A stretch of DNA of 55,121 nt from Candidatus Aminicenantota bacterium. Its GTDB lineage: Bacteria > Acidobacteriota > Aminicenantia > UBA2199. Below are positions 15,996 through 24,974 of the stretch, in pieces; the first letter of the stretch is position 1; the number at the start of each line of letters is the position of its first letter. The DNA is taken from the NCBI GenBank assembly GCA_016934745.1, contig JAFGSF010000009.1, positions 1 through 55,121 on the forward strand, written 5' to 3'. The position numbers and the translations under genes were made by a program. Under the pieces are notes generated by a model. That model saw nothing but the letters and a program-made list of their open reading frames with translations, did not search any database and was not told the origin of the DNA.

Positions 15996-17387
15996 CTATT
16001 TGTTGCCGGTGGCTTTTTCCAGGTCAGCGATATTTTTAGGAATGGGCTTTCCCAGGACCCGGCCGCCATTGGGAGTGACCAGGACGTCGTCTTCAATGCG
16101 GATGCCGCCGAATTTGCGGTATTTTGCAACGGCATCATAATTAATGAATTGGGCCGCTTTTTTCGCTGCTTGCCATTGGTCGATCAGGGCGGGGATGAAG
16201 TAAATTCCCGGTTCAACGGTTAAAACGAAACCGGGTGTGAGTTTCTTGGCCAGGCGCAGGTAGGCCAGGCCGAACTGCTCGCTGCGCCGGGTTTTTTCAT
16301 CATAACCCACGAGGTTTTCACCCAGGTCCTCCATATCGTGAACATCGAGCCCCATCATGTGCCCCAGTCCATGCGGAAAAAACAGCGCGTGGGCACCGGC
16401 CGCCACGGCCGAGGCGCTGTCGCCCTTCATCAAGCCGAGTTCCTTTAAATGCCGGACCATGATTTCACAGGCTTTGAGATGGATGGCACGGTAGCTGGCA
16501 CCGGGTTTGATCATGGCGATGGCGGACAACTGCATGTCCAGGACCGTTTCATAGATTGCCTTTTGCTGAGGGCTGAATTTTCCGCTCACCGGAATGGTGC
16601 GGGTAATGTCCGTGGCATAGCCCGATTCTGCTTCACAGCCGGAATCGATGAGCAGCAGGTCGCCTTTTTTCAGAAGGTTGCCATGGTCATGGTTGTGCAG
16701 CGTTTCGCCATGCACGGTGACAATGGCCGGGAAGGCCATTTGTCCGCCGCCGGCCAGGGCCAATCCCTCGATCCTGCCGGCGATATCCCTTTCAAAAATG
16801 CCGGGCCGGGTCATGGCCATGGCTTCCTGGTACATGGCGGCTGTGGTGTTCATGGCGCCTTCAATTTCTTCGATTTCTTGGCGGCCCTTGATCGAACGCA
16901 AGGCCACCACGGCCTTGATCAGGGCGACGGATGCGTAGCTTTTGACGAATCCATGCTGGATGCCCAGCAGTTTTTCCAATTGCAGGGCATTTTCAGACCG
17001 GTAGGGCGGCAGGAAGTGTATGCGGCGACCCTGGCGAACGGCGCTTTTCAAGGTCTCCTCAAGTTGGGCCAGCGGCCGGACTTCGCTGATGCCGATTTTG
17101 GTGCAGCGATTTTTAAGCGAGGGCTGCGGACCCATCCAGATGATATCATCCAAATCGAGATCGTTGCCGAATACGATCTGCCGATCTTCATCGATGTCGA
17201 TGGCGGCGGCCAGGGCTGGAAAATTGAGTCCAAAAAAATACAAGAAGGTGCTGTCCTGGCGGAAATGGTAGGGATTGGCCGGGTAGTTCATCGGGCTTTC
17301 ATTGTTGCCCAGGAAAAGCAGCAGCCCGGATTTCATTTGTCGGCATAACGTGCTTCTTCTCTGTTGGTAAATTTTTTTGTCAAACAT
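15996..17387 (-). CDS. pepP: M24B family Xaa-Pro aminopeptidase (aminopeptidase P)
   Basis: A 463-residue protein with the pita-bread fold. The N-terminal creatinase-like domain (residues about 5-150, MNYPANPYHFRQDSTFLYFFGL) is followed by the catalytic domain. The five metal ligands lie in DSGCEAESGYATDITRT (two Asp), HGLGHMMGLDVHD (His), TVEPGIYF (Glu) and GGIRIEDDVLV (Glu). It removes N-terminal residues in front of proline, probably in the cytoplasm as no signal peptide is seen. The ATG at 17387 has AAGGAG 6-7 bases upstream, better than the TTG/ATG options further out. It is transcribed alone from 17412-17440, just after the DUF2812 gene. Confidence 0.92.
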   Translation of the reverse strand: MFDKKIYQQRRSTLCRQMKSGLLLFLGNNESPMNYPANPYHFRQDSTFLYFFGLNFPALAAAIDIDEDRQIVFGNDLDLDDIIWMGPQPSLKNRCTKIGISEVRPLAQLEETLKSAVRQGRRIHFLPPYRSENALQLEKLLGIQHGFVKSYASVALIKAVVALRSIKGRQEIEEIEGAMNTTAAMYQEAMAMTRPGIFERDIAGRIEGLALAGGGQMAFPAIVTVHGETLHNHDHGNLLKKGDLLLIDSGCEAESGYATDITRTIPVSGKFSPQQKAIYETVLDMQLSAIAMIKPGASYRAIHLKACEIMVRHLKELGLMKGDSASAVAAGAHALFFPHGLGHMMGLDVHDMEDLGENLVGYDEKTRRSEQFGLAYLRLAKKLTPGFVLTVEPGIYFIPALIDQWQAAKKAAQFINYDAVAKYRKFGGIRIEDDVLVTPNGGRVLGKPIPKNIADLEKATGNK

Positions 17388-17411
17388 GGTTTCTCCTTTA
17401 ATCAAGAAACC

Positions 17412-17440
17412 ATTTTACCCAAGCATGGAAATTTATTCAA
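17412..17440 (-). promoter_or_regulatory. promoter of the aminopeptidase P gene
   Basis: Minus strand TTGAAT (17440-17435), 17 bases, TAAAAT (17417-17412). The -35 box overlaps the stop codon of the DUF2812 gene. Confidence 0.65.
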
Positions 17441-17964
17441 CTTTTTTTGAGTTGCTTGATACGCCGCAGCAGGCGGATGATGGCGTAGATAAAAATCAGC
17501 AGTAAAAAGACATAGAAAAATCCGAAGCTGCTGAAGATCCAAGAACCTTCGCGTTTGAAGGCCATGCGCATCCCGTTGATCAGGATGGGCAGGAAGATGG
17601 ACAGGAAAATAAGCAGGCGCCGGTATTTCTGGATTTTCGAATCCGTATCGCTGAAAAACTCGGGTTTTTCACCGCCGTGGCATTCCTTGCGGAAATAATA
17701 CCAGGAGGCCATACGGCCGAGCATTTCCCAGCCGGCGTCGCGGCAAATCTGCAGGTAATCCTGCAGGTTCTTGCAGCTGCCGGTGCGGAAGTCCAGGCGA
17801 TAGGAATACTGGCGCGGTTCGCCCTGGATGAATTGATAGATGCAGGGGAAACCGGGGTTTTCGAGGTGCCAGCCATTTTGGGACATCGCTTCCAGCCATT
17901 TTTCCTCTTTGTCGTCATCCCAAGCCCAGAACCATTTGAATTTCGTCATTTTTTCTTTTTCCAT
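17437..17964 (-). CDS. DUF2812 membrane protein
   Basis: A 175-residue protein. The first 100 residues are the DUF2812 domain: KFKWFWAWDDDKEEKWLEAMSQNGWHL, then YSYRLDF and a GWEMLGRMASWYYFRK strand near residue 85. Two hydrophobic helices (about 115-133 and 145-165) follow, with a basic tail. DUF2812 proteins are usually encoded beside a PadR regulator, as here (26-base gap), and are thought to act as membrane partners under its control. The function is unknown. The start could also be the second Met (MTKFKWFW, 6 codons downstream). Confidence 0.82.
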   Translation of the reverse strand: MEKEKMTKFKWFWAWDDDKEEKWLEAMSQNGWHLENPGFPCIYQFIQGEPRQYSYRLDFRTGSCKNLQDYLQICRDAGWEMLGRMASWYYFRKECHGGEKPEFFSDTDSKIQKYRRLLIFLSIFLPILINGMRMAFKREGSWIFSSFGFFYVFLLLIFIYAIIRLLRRIKQLKKS

Positions 17965-17990
17965 ATGTATCTCCTTGGTTTTTTTATCCT

Positions 17991-18338
17991 TCAGTTTGCC
18001 TTGGACGGGAAAGAGTGGTCTTCCAGAACCGCCTCGCCCAGACGGGTCAGCAGCCGCAGCCGCCTCAGCTCAGCTCGGAGCACGCTGCGCCCCTTGTCGG
18101 TGAGGGCGTAGCGTTTGCGCCGTTCCACCGTGTCCAAGGGGGTGATGAGTTTCTCTTTTTCAAGGGTGGTCAATGCGCCGTAGAGAGTTCCGGGCCCGAT
18201 ACGCACGGCGCCATCGCTGCCGGCTTCCACTTTCTGCATAATGCCGTAACCGTGCAGTGGTTCGGACAGAGCCAGCAGGATGCAATAGGTGGCTTCGCTC
18301 AGCGGCAGATGGCGGACCGTTTCTTTGTCTTCTTTCAT
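17991..18338 (-). CDS. PadR-family transcriptional regulator
   Basis: A 115-residue winged-helix protein: LPLSEATYCILLALSEPLHGYGIMQKVE, then IGPGTLYGALTTLEKEKLI in the recognition helix and RKRYALTDKGRSVL in the wing, as in short PadR (subfamily 2-like) proteins. These repress their own operon and are released by ligands or stress. The ATG at 18338 is chosen over a TTG at 18344 because AAGGAG sits 6 bases upstream. It is followed by the DUF2812 gene in one operon. A palindrome cluster overlaps its promoter (18362-18424), which fits autorepression. Confidence 0.9.
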   Translation of the reverse strand: MKEDKETVRHLPLSEATYCILLALSEPLHGYGIMQKVEAGSDGAVRIGPGTLYGALTTLEKEKLITPLDTVERRKRYALTDKGRSVLRAELRRLRLLTRLGEAVLEDHSFPSKAN

Positions 18339-18361
18339 GGCCAACTCCTTATATCAGGCTT

Positions 18362-18424
18362 CGCTATAGCGATATACGGTATAGCGAGCACCGCTATAAT
18401 GCCATACGATATATCGAATGTCAA
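18362..18424 (-). promoter_or_regulatory. PadR promoter with palindromic operators
   Basis: Minus strand TTGACA (18424-18419), 17 bases, CATTAT (18401-18396). The spacer holds the perfect palindrome CGATATATCG (18407-18416). Just downstream lie an inverted repeat TATAGCG/CGCTATA with a 5-base spacer (18380-18398) and the palindrome CGCTATAGCG (18362-18371). Their placement across and after the -10 is what an autorepressor would need. Confidence 0.65.
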
Positions 18425-18604
18425 TACATTTGGCCAAAAAAAAAAATTTTTTGGCAAGAATAAATTGGAACCGCCGTCTTCAGGGCTATATAAAACTCAC
18501 CCCCAGCCCCCTCTTTTACACAAAGAAAGGGGTATGAGTAAAAGTTTTCATAAATCTTTTTGTGCTTTGATTGATTCACGTTCACTCATCATTGATGCAT
18601 CACC

Positions 18605-18633
18605 TTGTTTGCGGCAGTGATTCGATTTATAAT
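18605..18633 (+). promoter_or_regulatory. probable promoter of the tricorn-like protease gene
   Basis: TTGTTT (18605-18610), 17 bases, perfect TATAAT (18628-18633). The stretch from 18425 to 18604 holds no gene; it has an A/T-rich run and an imperfect hairpin (CCCCTCTTT with AAAGAAAGGGG near 18507-18532). Confidence 0.55.
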
Positions 18634-18657
18634 CCGTTTCTGTGGAGGAGGAGGCAT

Positions 18658-21600
18658 ATGAAAAAAATCAGCGGCTTGATCCTGGCCTTGATAATGTTTT
18701 TTCCCTGGGCTTGGGCGATCCGGGACGCCCGGCTGCTCAGGTTCCCGAATATTAACGGCGACCTGGTCGTTTTCGTTTATGCCGGCGACGTCTGGTCGGT
18801 GCCGGCTTCCGGCGGCGACGCCCGGCGTCTGACATCCCATCCGGGGCTGGAACTTTTTCCCAAGATCTCTCCCGATGGCCGCTGGATCGCTTTTTCAGCC
18901 GAGTACTCGGGCTCGCGCCAGGTATATGTCATGGCCGCCGAAGGCGGTACACCCCGGCAATTGACCTATTACAACGATGTCGGCATTATGCCTCCCCGGG
19001 GGGGGTATGATTACGAGGTCCTGGACTGGACTCCGGACGGCAGCCAGATTTTGGTGCGCTGCAACCGCACCCCTTGGGGGGAGCGCATGGGCAAGTATTT
19101 CCTGGTACCGTTGGCTGGAGGACTTGAAAAACCGCTGCCCATACCCGAAGGCGGGAGCGGGACATTTTCCCCAGACGCGACCCGGATTGTCTACACACCG
19201 ATCGAGCGCGAATTCCGCACCTGGAAGCGTTACCGGGGCGGCCGGGCCCAGGACGTCTGGATCTATGACCTGCAGCACAACACCTCCCGGCGCTTGACCG
19301 ATTTCCCTGGCACCGACCAGCACCCGATCTGGATCGGCAACAAGATTTATTTTGTCTCGGATCGCGACCTGACCCTGAACATCTATTCCTTTGACTTGAA
19401 AACAGACCAGATCGAAGCGGTCACGCACTATCGTGATTATGACATCTTATGGCCCTCGGGACGCAGCGGCAGACTGGTTTACGAGAATGGCGGCTATCTT
19501 TACCGCCTCGACCTGGATTCGGGCCGGGAACACCGCTTGAGGGTCAACCTGAATTTTGACAACAGCAATATCCTGCCTTATTTTAAGAATGTCAGTGATT
19601 TTATCTCAAGTTATGATATTTCACCGAGCGGCAAGCGGGCCGTTTTCGAGGCTCGGGGCGATATTTTTACGGTGCCGGAAAAAGAAGGGCTAACCTATAA
19701 TTTGACCGACAGTCAGGGGGTGCGCGAAATTTTTCCGGCCTGGTCGCCGGACGGCCGGTCCATCGTTTATTATTCCGATCTCGGCGGCGAGTACGAGATA
19801 TTTTTACGCGACGCCAATGGCGCCGGACAACCGCTGCAGCTGACCTTCAACAGCCGCATCTGGCGTTTTCCGCCGAAATGGTCTCCGAACAGCCGCATGC
19901 TGCTGTTCGCCGACAAGAACCAATGGCTGCAGATCCTCGACGTCGCCAGCCGCAAAATCACCGTCGTGGACAAGGCTCGGCGTCATGACATCACCGATTA
20001 CAACTGGTCGCCCGATTCGCGCTGGCTGGTGTACAGCAAGGATGGTGACAGCGGCCAGGATGCCATATGGGTGTATGCCCTGGAACAGAAAAAAACTTTC
20101 CAGTTGACTGACGCCGTGTACAACGATTTCGCGCCGGTTTTTTCCCGCGATGGGAAATATATTTATTTCCTCTCCAACCGCGACTTCAACCTGGCCTTTT
20201 CCAGTTTCGAATTCAACTACCTTTACCATAAGGCCGCACGCATATATGCCCTGGCCCTGACCGCTGACGCGCCGGCCCTGTTCAGTGACAAGAACGACCT
20301 GGAGCCTGGAAAAAAGCCGGGGGTGGTAAAAAAGCAAAGCCATGCGAATCAAGCGGGTCAAACCGCCGCGGCGGTTTCCGTGGTACGCATCGATGTTGCC
20401 GGCTGCAATACCCGGATAACGGCTTTTCCGCTCAAGAGCGATGATTACGCCCTGGTCTGGGCCATCGACGGCGGCATCATTTATTTCAAGGATAAGGAGA
20501 TCCGGCAGTTCATGCTTGATGACAAGAAAGACCGTAGCGTGATCACCGGCATTTCCTCGGCCGCGCTGGCCGCCGATGGCCAGAAAATCATTTATCAGGC
20601 CGACAAGCAATTCGGCATCATCGAGCTCAAGGCCGAACAGGAAACCGGAGCGGGGACACTCGATTTGACACAGATGAACATGAAGCTGGACCCGCCAAAG
20701 GAATGGGCGCAGATCTTCAACGACGGCTGGCGCATTTTTCGCGACTGGTTCTATCAGAAAACCTTGCACGGAGTCGATTGGATCAAGATGAAACAGAAAT
20801 ACGGCCAGCTGGTTCCATATCTCGGTCACCGCGCCGATCTTGATTTTATTTTCGGAGAAATGGTGGGCGAGATCAATGCCGGACACACTTATGTCAACTG
20901 GGGTGATTTCCCCAGGGTCAAACGCCTGGACACGGGCTTGCTGGGGGCCGAGTTGAAGGCCGACGAAAAAGCCGGCCGCTACGTGATCGGCAAGATATAC
21001 GCCGGCGAGAATTGGAACGAAGCCACCCGTTCGCCTTTGACCGAACAGGGTATCCACGTGCAGGTCGGTGATTACCTGATCGCTTTGAACGGCGCCGAAG
21101 TAACGCTCACGGACAACCCTTACCGCTTATTGGAAAACACGGTCGGCCGCAAGATATCCATCAAGGTCAATGCCCGGCCCGTTGCCCAAGGCGCCCGCGA
21201 ATACTGGATCAAGCCGGTCAAGAGCGAGCTGGGCTTGTTTTACCTGGACTGGGTGCGTTCGCGCCGTGACATGGTCGACCGCCTTTCGGCCGGACGCATC
21301 GGCTATTTCCATGTCCCCGATACGGCCCTTGACGGGAACCGCGAACTCTACAAGGGCATGTACGCCTACAAGAACAAGGAAGCCCTGATCATCGATGAGC
21401 GTTACAACGGCGGCGGTTTCATCCCGGTGGTCATGACCGAACTGCTGGCCCGCAAGACCCTGAACTATTGGGCGACACGCGGCCTGGAACTCACTCCCGA
21501 TCCTGGAGTCGCCCACGATGGCCCTAAAGTGATGCTGATCAACGGTTATTCTTCCTCGGGAGGCGACGCGTTCCCGTATTATTTCAAAAAAAGCAAGCTC

Positions 21601-21918
21601 GGCCTGCTCATCGGCACGCGCACCTGGGGTGGACTGATCGGCATATCGGGCAATCCCGATTTCGCCGACGGCGGTTCCTTCAACATTCCGACCTTCGGGT
21701 TCGTCGACACGGATGGCCATTGGGCGGTCGAGGGTGAAGGGGTCTATCCCGATATCGAAATCATCGATCGTCCTGAGCTGGTGGCCGCCGGGCACGATCC
21801 CTGCGTCGAACAGGCGGTTCAGGTCCTGTTGCAGCAGTTGAAGGACAATCCTCCCCGCAAGCGGGACGTCCCGGCCGCGCCCGACCGCTCCCAGTGGCGC
21901 GAAAATGAGATGAAATAA
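18658..21918 (+). CDS. tricorn-protease-like S41 peptidase
   Basis: A 1086-residue secreted protein. A Sec signal peptide (MKKISGLILALIMFFPWAWA) is followed by two beta-propeller regions built from PD40-type blades (residues about 30-330 and 340-560, motifs such as FPKISPDGRWIAFSAEYSG and IFPAWSPDGRSIVYYSD). Next come a tricorn C1 helical domain (about 690-760), a PDZ domain (about 770-860) and the S41 catalytic domain with GYSSSGGDAFPYYF holding the nucleophile Ser. Tricorn homologues degrade peptides from larger proteases; the signal peptide puts this one in the periplasm or outside. The ATG at 18658 follows GGAGGAGGAGG by a few bases, a very strong ribosome binding site; the earlier ATG at 18571 lies before the promoter. 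Confidence 0.92.
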   Translation: MKKISGLILALIMFFPWAWAIRDARLLRFPNINGDLVVFVYAGDVWSVPASGGDARRLTSHPGLELFPKISPDGRWIAFSAEYSGSRQVYVMAAEGGTPRQLTYYNDVGIMPPRGGYDYEVLDWTPDGSQILVRCNRTPWGERMGKYFLVPLAGGLEKPLPIPEGGSGTFSPDATRIVYTPIEREFRTWKRYRGGRAQDVWIYDLQHNTSRRLTDFPGTDQHPIWIGNKIYFVSDRDLTLNIYSFDLKTDQIEAVTHYRDYDILWPSGRSGRLVYENGGYLYRLDLDSGREHRLRVNLNFDNSNILPYFKNVSDFISSYDISPSGKRAVFEARGDIFTVPEKEGLTYNLTDSQGVREIFPAWSPDGRSIVYYSDLGGEYEIFLRDANGAGQPLQLTFNSRIWRFPPKWSPNSRMLLFADKNQWLQILDVASRKITVVDKARRHDITDYNWSPDSRWLVYSKDGDSGQDAIWVYALEQKKTFQLTDAVYNDFAPVFSRDGKYIYFLSNRDFNLAFSSFEFNYLYHKAARIYALALTADAPALFSDKNDLEPGKKPGVVKKQSHANQAGQTAAAVSVVRIDVAGCNTRITAFPLKSDDYALVWAIDGGIIYFKDKEIRQFMLDDKKDRSVITGISSAALAADGQKIIYQADKQFGIIELKAEQETGAGTLDLTQMNMKLDPPKEWAQIFNDGWRIFRDWFYQKTLHGVDWIKMKQKYGQLVPYLGHRADLDFIFGEMVGEINAGHTYVNWGDFPRVKRLDTGLLGAELKADEKAGRYVIGKIYAGENWNEATRSPLTEQGIHVQVGDYLIALNGAEVTLTDNPYRLLENTVGRKISIKVNARPVAQGAREYWIKPVKSELGLFYLDWVRSRRDMVDRLSAGRIGYFHVPDTALDGNRELYKGMYAYKNKEALIIDERYNGGGFIPVVMTELLARKTLNYWATRGLELTPDPGVAHDGPKVMLINGYSSSGGDAFPYYFKKSKLGLLIGTRTWGGLIGISGNPDFADGGSFNIPTFGFVDTDGHWAVEGEGVYPDIEIIDRPELVAAGHDPCVEQAVQVLLQQLKDNPPRKRDVPAAPDRSQWRENEMK

Positions 21919-22004
21919 TTCAAAGCGGTGATTGTTGCGTGGCTGCTCAAAACGAGATCACATGAGATCATATTAAACCACTACCGTATTCAATTCATGA
22001 TGGG

Positions 22005-22033
22005 TTGACATGCAGACCAAAATCGTTCAAAAT
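22005..22033 (+). promoter_or_regulatory. promoter of the KAS III-like gene
   Basis: Perfect TTGACA (22005-22010), 17 bases, CAAAAT (22028-22033). Its TTG could be mistaken for the start codon of the downstream frame. Confidence 0.6.
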
Positions 22034-22082
22034 AACAGCTTGGAAAAATTCATTTCCCTTAATTAAACCCAGAATGGTGAAA

Positions 22083-23162
22083 ATGGAAAAAAAAAATTAT
22101 TCTGTGATTATCGGCACCGGCTGCTGCATCCCGGAAAAGCGTATCGGCAATGATCATTTTTTAAACGAAACTTTTTTCAGCGCTGACGGCGAGAAACTGA
22201 AAAAAAGCAACCAGGAGACAATCGAAAAGCTCTCCGAGATCACCGGCATCCGCGAAAGGCGCCATGCCGCTGAAGATCAACAGGCGTCCGATATTGCCTA
22301 TCTTGCGGCTCTTGAAGCCCTGGAATCGGCTAAAATAGACAAGGAGTCACTGGACTATATTATTGTCGGCCACAATTTCGGTGATGTCCGTTTAGGCAAT
22401 GTCCGTTCCGATTTCGTGCCGTCTCTGGCTTCGCGGGTCAAGCACAAACTCCGCATCGTCAATCCCAGGACCGTTGCTTACGATCTGGCTTTCGGATGTC
22501 CTGGTTGGCTCCAGGGCGTGATCCAGGCCGACTATTACCTTCGTTCCGGAGATTGCAAACGGGTGATGGTCATTGGGGCGGACACCCTTTCCAGGATCAG
22601 CGATCCGTTTGACCGCGACAGCATGATCTACGCAGACGGCGCCGGTGCCACCATTTTCGAGGCCGTTGCCAGCGACCGGCCGATCGGCATTCTGGCCCAT
22701 GCGGCCCGGACCGATGCATTGGACCATGCCTACATGCTGTGGATGGGCAAGTCATTCGATCCGCAGCACCAGGGCAATGAACTGTACCTGAAGATGGACG
22801 GCCACAAACTCTACGAGTACGCCCTGAAAACAGTGCCCCTGGTTGCCAGGGAAAGCGTTGAAAAGTCAGGTTTGCGCATCCAGGACATCAAGAAGGTCCT
22901 TATCCACCAGGCCAATGAAAAAATGGACGAAGCCATCTTGAAGCGCCTCTTCAAGATCTGCGGTGGTGAATACAAACCCGAGGTCATGCCCATGACCATC
23001 TCTTGGCTGGGCAACAGCTCGGTGGCCACTGTGCCCACGCTATTGGACCTGATATTGAAAGGCAAGGTAGAAAACCACGCACTGGCTCCGGGCGATAATA
23101 TCGTCCTGACTTCGGTGGGTGCCGGCATGAATATCAACGCGGTCGTCTACCACATGCCCTGA
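22083..23162 (+). CDS. 3-oxoacyl-ACP synthase III-like (FabH-type thiolase fold) enzyme
   Basis: A 359-residue protein with the complete KAS III triad: Cys139 in DLAFGCPGWLQG, His275 in VLIHQANEKMD and Asn311 in WLGNSSVATVP. FabH starts fatty acid synthesis by joining acyl-CoA with malonyl-ACP; related enzymes make ketones, hydrocarbons or HMG. An insertion after the first strand (about residues 25-60) makes it longer than standard FabH (about 320). It stands alone, with no fab genes or acyl carrier protein nearby, so a specialised condensing role is as likely as a housekeeping one. The start may be 22083 or the Met three codons earlier (22074); neither has a strong ribosome binding site. Confidence 0.85.
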   Translation: MEKKNYSVIIGTGCCIPEKRIGNDHFLNETFFSADGEKLKKSNQETIEKLSEITGIRERRHAAEDQQASDIAYLAALEALESAKIDKESLDYIIVGHNFGDVRLGNVRSDFVPSLASRVKHKLRIVNPRTVAYDLAFGCPGWLQGVIQADYYLRSGDCKRVMVIGADTLSRISDPFDRDSMIYADGAGATIFEAVASDRPIGILAHAARTDALDHAYMLWMGKSFDPQHQGNELYLKMDGHKLYEYALKTVPLVARESVEKSGLRIQDIKKVLIHQANEKMDEAILKRLFKICGGEYKPEVMPMTISWLGNSSVATVPTLLDLILKGKVENHALAPGDNIVLTSVGAGMNINAVVYHMP

Positions 23163-23227
23163 TTCGCCTAACCAGATGCCGGCCCTATTTTATCGACTGT
23201 TTTTGGCAACAGGTCTTTCGGCCGCGG

Positions 23228-23256
23228 TTGACAATCTCAAGCATTAGGCCGACAAT
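23228..23256 (+). promoter_or_regulatory. promoter of the Dps-like ferritin gene
   Basis: Perfect TTGACA (23228-23233), 17 bases, GACAAT (23251-23256). Confidence 0.55.
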
Positions 23257-23324
23257 GCCACCAGGAATAATTTCTCGGCATGGCTGAGGAATGATATTGA
23301 ATAATAATTAAAGGAGGTCCTATC

Positions 23325-23816
23325 ATGGGAACCAAGGCAAGAGAAATCGTTGGAGTCAATGTGGATGAGCTTTTAAAAATGCTGAACAAGGCTTACGCTG
23401 ACGAGTGGCTGGCCTATTACCAATACTGGGTCGGGGCCAAGGTTGCCGTTGGCCGTATGCGCGGCGTCATCGCCGGCGAGCTTGAGGAGCACGCCACCGA
23501 GGAACTGAAGCACGCCGGCATGTTGACCGAGAGGATCGTCACCCTGGGCGGCACGCCCCTGCTGTCGCCGCAGGACCTGCTCAAGGAGTCGGGCTGCGGC
23601 TACGACGCGCCCACTGACCCGAGCACGAAGAGGTTGGTGGAACAGAACATCAAGGGTGAGCAGTGCGCGATCATGACCTACAAGAAGATCCTGGACTATG
23701 TGAACGGCAAGGATCCCATCACTTACCACCTCGTTCTGGAGATCCTCGAGGATGAGATCGAGCACGAGGAGGATCTGGAGGCCATCCTGGCCGACATGAC
23801 TGTGCCGGTCAAGTAG
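23325..23816 (+). CDS. Dps-like ferritin (DPSL/thioferritin type)
   Basis: A 163-residue four-helix ferritin-fold protein. The likely di-iron ligands are Glu27 (ADEWLAYYQYW), Glu60 and His63 (EELKHA), Glu112 (KGEQC), Glu144 and His147 (EDEIEHEED). Two cysteines, Cys91 (SGCGYD) and Cys114 (GEQCAIM), match the cysteine pair that defines the Dps-like (DPSL) subfamily, better known from archaea and anaerobes, which protect from peroxide and iron. AAGGAGG 7 bases before the ATG fixes the start. It is probably cytoplasmic as a 12-subunit cage. The next gene (LytTR) follows after 84 bases and may be separate. Confidence 0.85.
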   Translation: MGTKAREIVGVNVDELLKMLNKAYADEWLAYYQYWVGAKVAVGRMRGVIAGELEEHATEELKHAGMLTERIVTLGGTPLLSPQDLLKESGCGYDAPTDPSTKRLVEQNIKGEQCAIMTYKKILDYVNGKDPITYHLVLEILEDEIEHEEDLEAILADMTVPVK

Positions 23817-23900
23817 CTGCCTTCACCATGGCGGTCGCCGGGCCCGGGCGGCACTGCCCAGTGGAGTACTCCAGCCCTTCGTTTCGCATGAGGACATGCA

Positions 23901-24797
23901 ATGATCCGTAAGGTTTGGGAGGTGCTTAAATACCCCTATCCATTTGAGCCGTCACCCTTATCCCTCTTCCTGTACAGTATGGGGAGTGGTTTTTTTGTCT
24001 GGTTTTTCTTTGCCGTCTTTGAACCACTGGGTTTTTCCTTGCTCCCCAAAGCGCCGCGCCAGGCATTTTTTATTGGCTACGGACTGGTCACCGGTTTGGC
24101 CATTATCCTCAACGGTCTGCTGCTGCCGCGGTTGCGGCCGCGTTTCTTCCGAGAAGAGAATTGGTACCTCGGCAAGCAGATCCTCTGGATGGCTTGGGTC
24201 ACCTTGGTCATTGGCCTGGGCTGTTACGTGCTGTCCGGGGCGATTTGCGCCCATTTTGGACTGCCGGCCCACTGGGTGCGACTGCAAACAATTGTGCTTG
24301 ATACGTTTATCATTGCTATTTTTCCGATCACGGTTATCAACCTGGTCAACTACGCCCGCCTGCTGCGGCGCCATGTGCGTATTGTCCAGGAAAGTAACCG
24401 CCGCCTGGAACAACCGACTGGCCAGCCGCCGCCTGGAACAACCGCCTCGCCGCGGCTGACGCTGCTGGCCGAGAACAACAAAGACTCCCTGAGCCTGCCC
24501 CTGGCCGATTTACTTTACATCCAGGCTGAGGAAAATTATATCCGGGTGCATGCCCGGATCGAAAAGCCGGCCCAGCCGTTGCTGCGCAGCAGCCTCACCC
24601 GCGTCGAGCGCCAACTGCGCCCCTTCTATCCGCGGCTATTCCGCTGCCATCGCACCTGCATTGTCAACATGACCCAGATCGCCAAGGTGGCCGGCAACGC
24701 CCAGGGGCTCAAGCTGACCTTGAAGGATGCACCGGATGTTATTCCGGTGGCGCGGCGCTATGTTGGAGAGTTTCGCCGCCTGATCCAGAACCTGTAA
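23901..24797 (+). CDS. membrane-bound LytTR-family transcriptional regulator
   Basis: A 298-residue protein. Residues about 20-155 hold four predicted membrane helices. A basic linker with a TGQPPPGTTASP stretch joins them to a LytTR DNA-binding domain (about 190-298): LPLADLLYIQAEENYIRVH, then RSSLTRVERQL, FYPRLFRCHRTCIVN and VIPVARRYVGEFR. The protein needs no separate histidine kinase: it looks like a one-component regulator that would bind DNA while sitting in the membrane. It lies 177 bases before the CPBP protease gene, and two direct repeats in that gap (24870-24896) are candidate binding sites. The signal it senses is unknown. Confidence 0.87.
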   Translation: MIRKVWEVLKYPYPFEPSPLSLFLYSMGSGFFVWFFFAVFEPLGFSLLPKAPRQAFFIGYGLVTGLAIILNGLLLPRLRPRFFREENWYLGKQILWMAWVTLVIGLGCYVLSGAICAHFGLPAHWVRLQTIVLDTFIIAIFPITVINLVNYARLLRRHVRIVQESNRRLEQPTGQPPPGTTASPRLTLLAENNKDSLSLPLADLLYIQAEENYIRVHARIEKPAQPLLRSSLTRVERQLRPFYPRLFRCHRTCIVNMTQIAKVAGNAQGLKLTLKDAPDVIPVARRYVGEFRRLIQNL

Positions 24798-24869
24798 TTG
24801 CGGCGGCGCTCCGTTTTCTCCTTGTCGTTCGTCCCGCCAAGTTGTCCCCTGTCCCCGATTTTTGCCAGC

Positions 24870-24896
24870 GGTCACAGGCTTTTGCTCGTGGTCACA
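24870..24896 (+). promoter_or_regulatory. direct repeat pair, candidate LytTR binding site
   Basis: GGTCACA occurs at 24870-24876 and again at 24890-24896, with a 20-base period, about two helical turns. LytTR regulators bind imperfect direct repeats about 21 bp apart. It sits between the LytTR gene and the CPBP gene. The gap 24798-24974 holds no other gene. Confidence 0.4.
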
Positions 24897-24974
24897 AAAC
24901 CCCTTTACAGGCGATATTTTCGCCGTTAATCTGGCCCTGGCGGACAGGAATTGCCCGTCGCATAGGAGAAAAAA

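Noticed and set aside
18495..18540. Rho-independent terminator upstream of the tricorn-like gene
   Set aside because: The hairpin arms are imperfect and no T-tract follows on either strand; no gene ends here on the plus strand.
19804..21057. A 417-codon minus-strand open frame
   Set aside because: Antisense to the tricorn-like protease gene, no start signal or family pattern.
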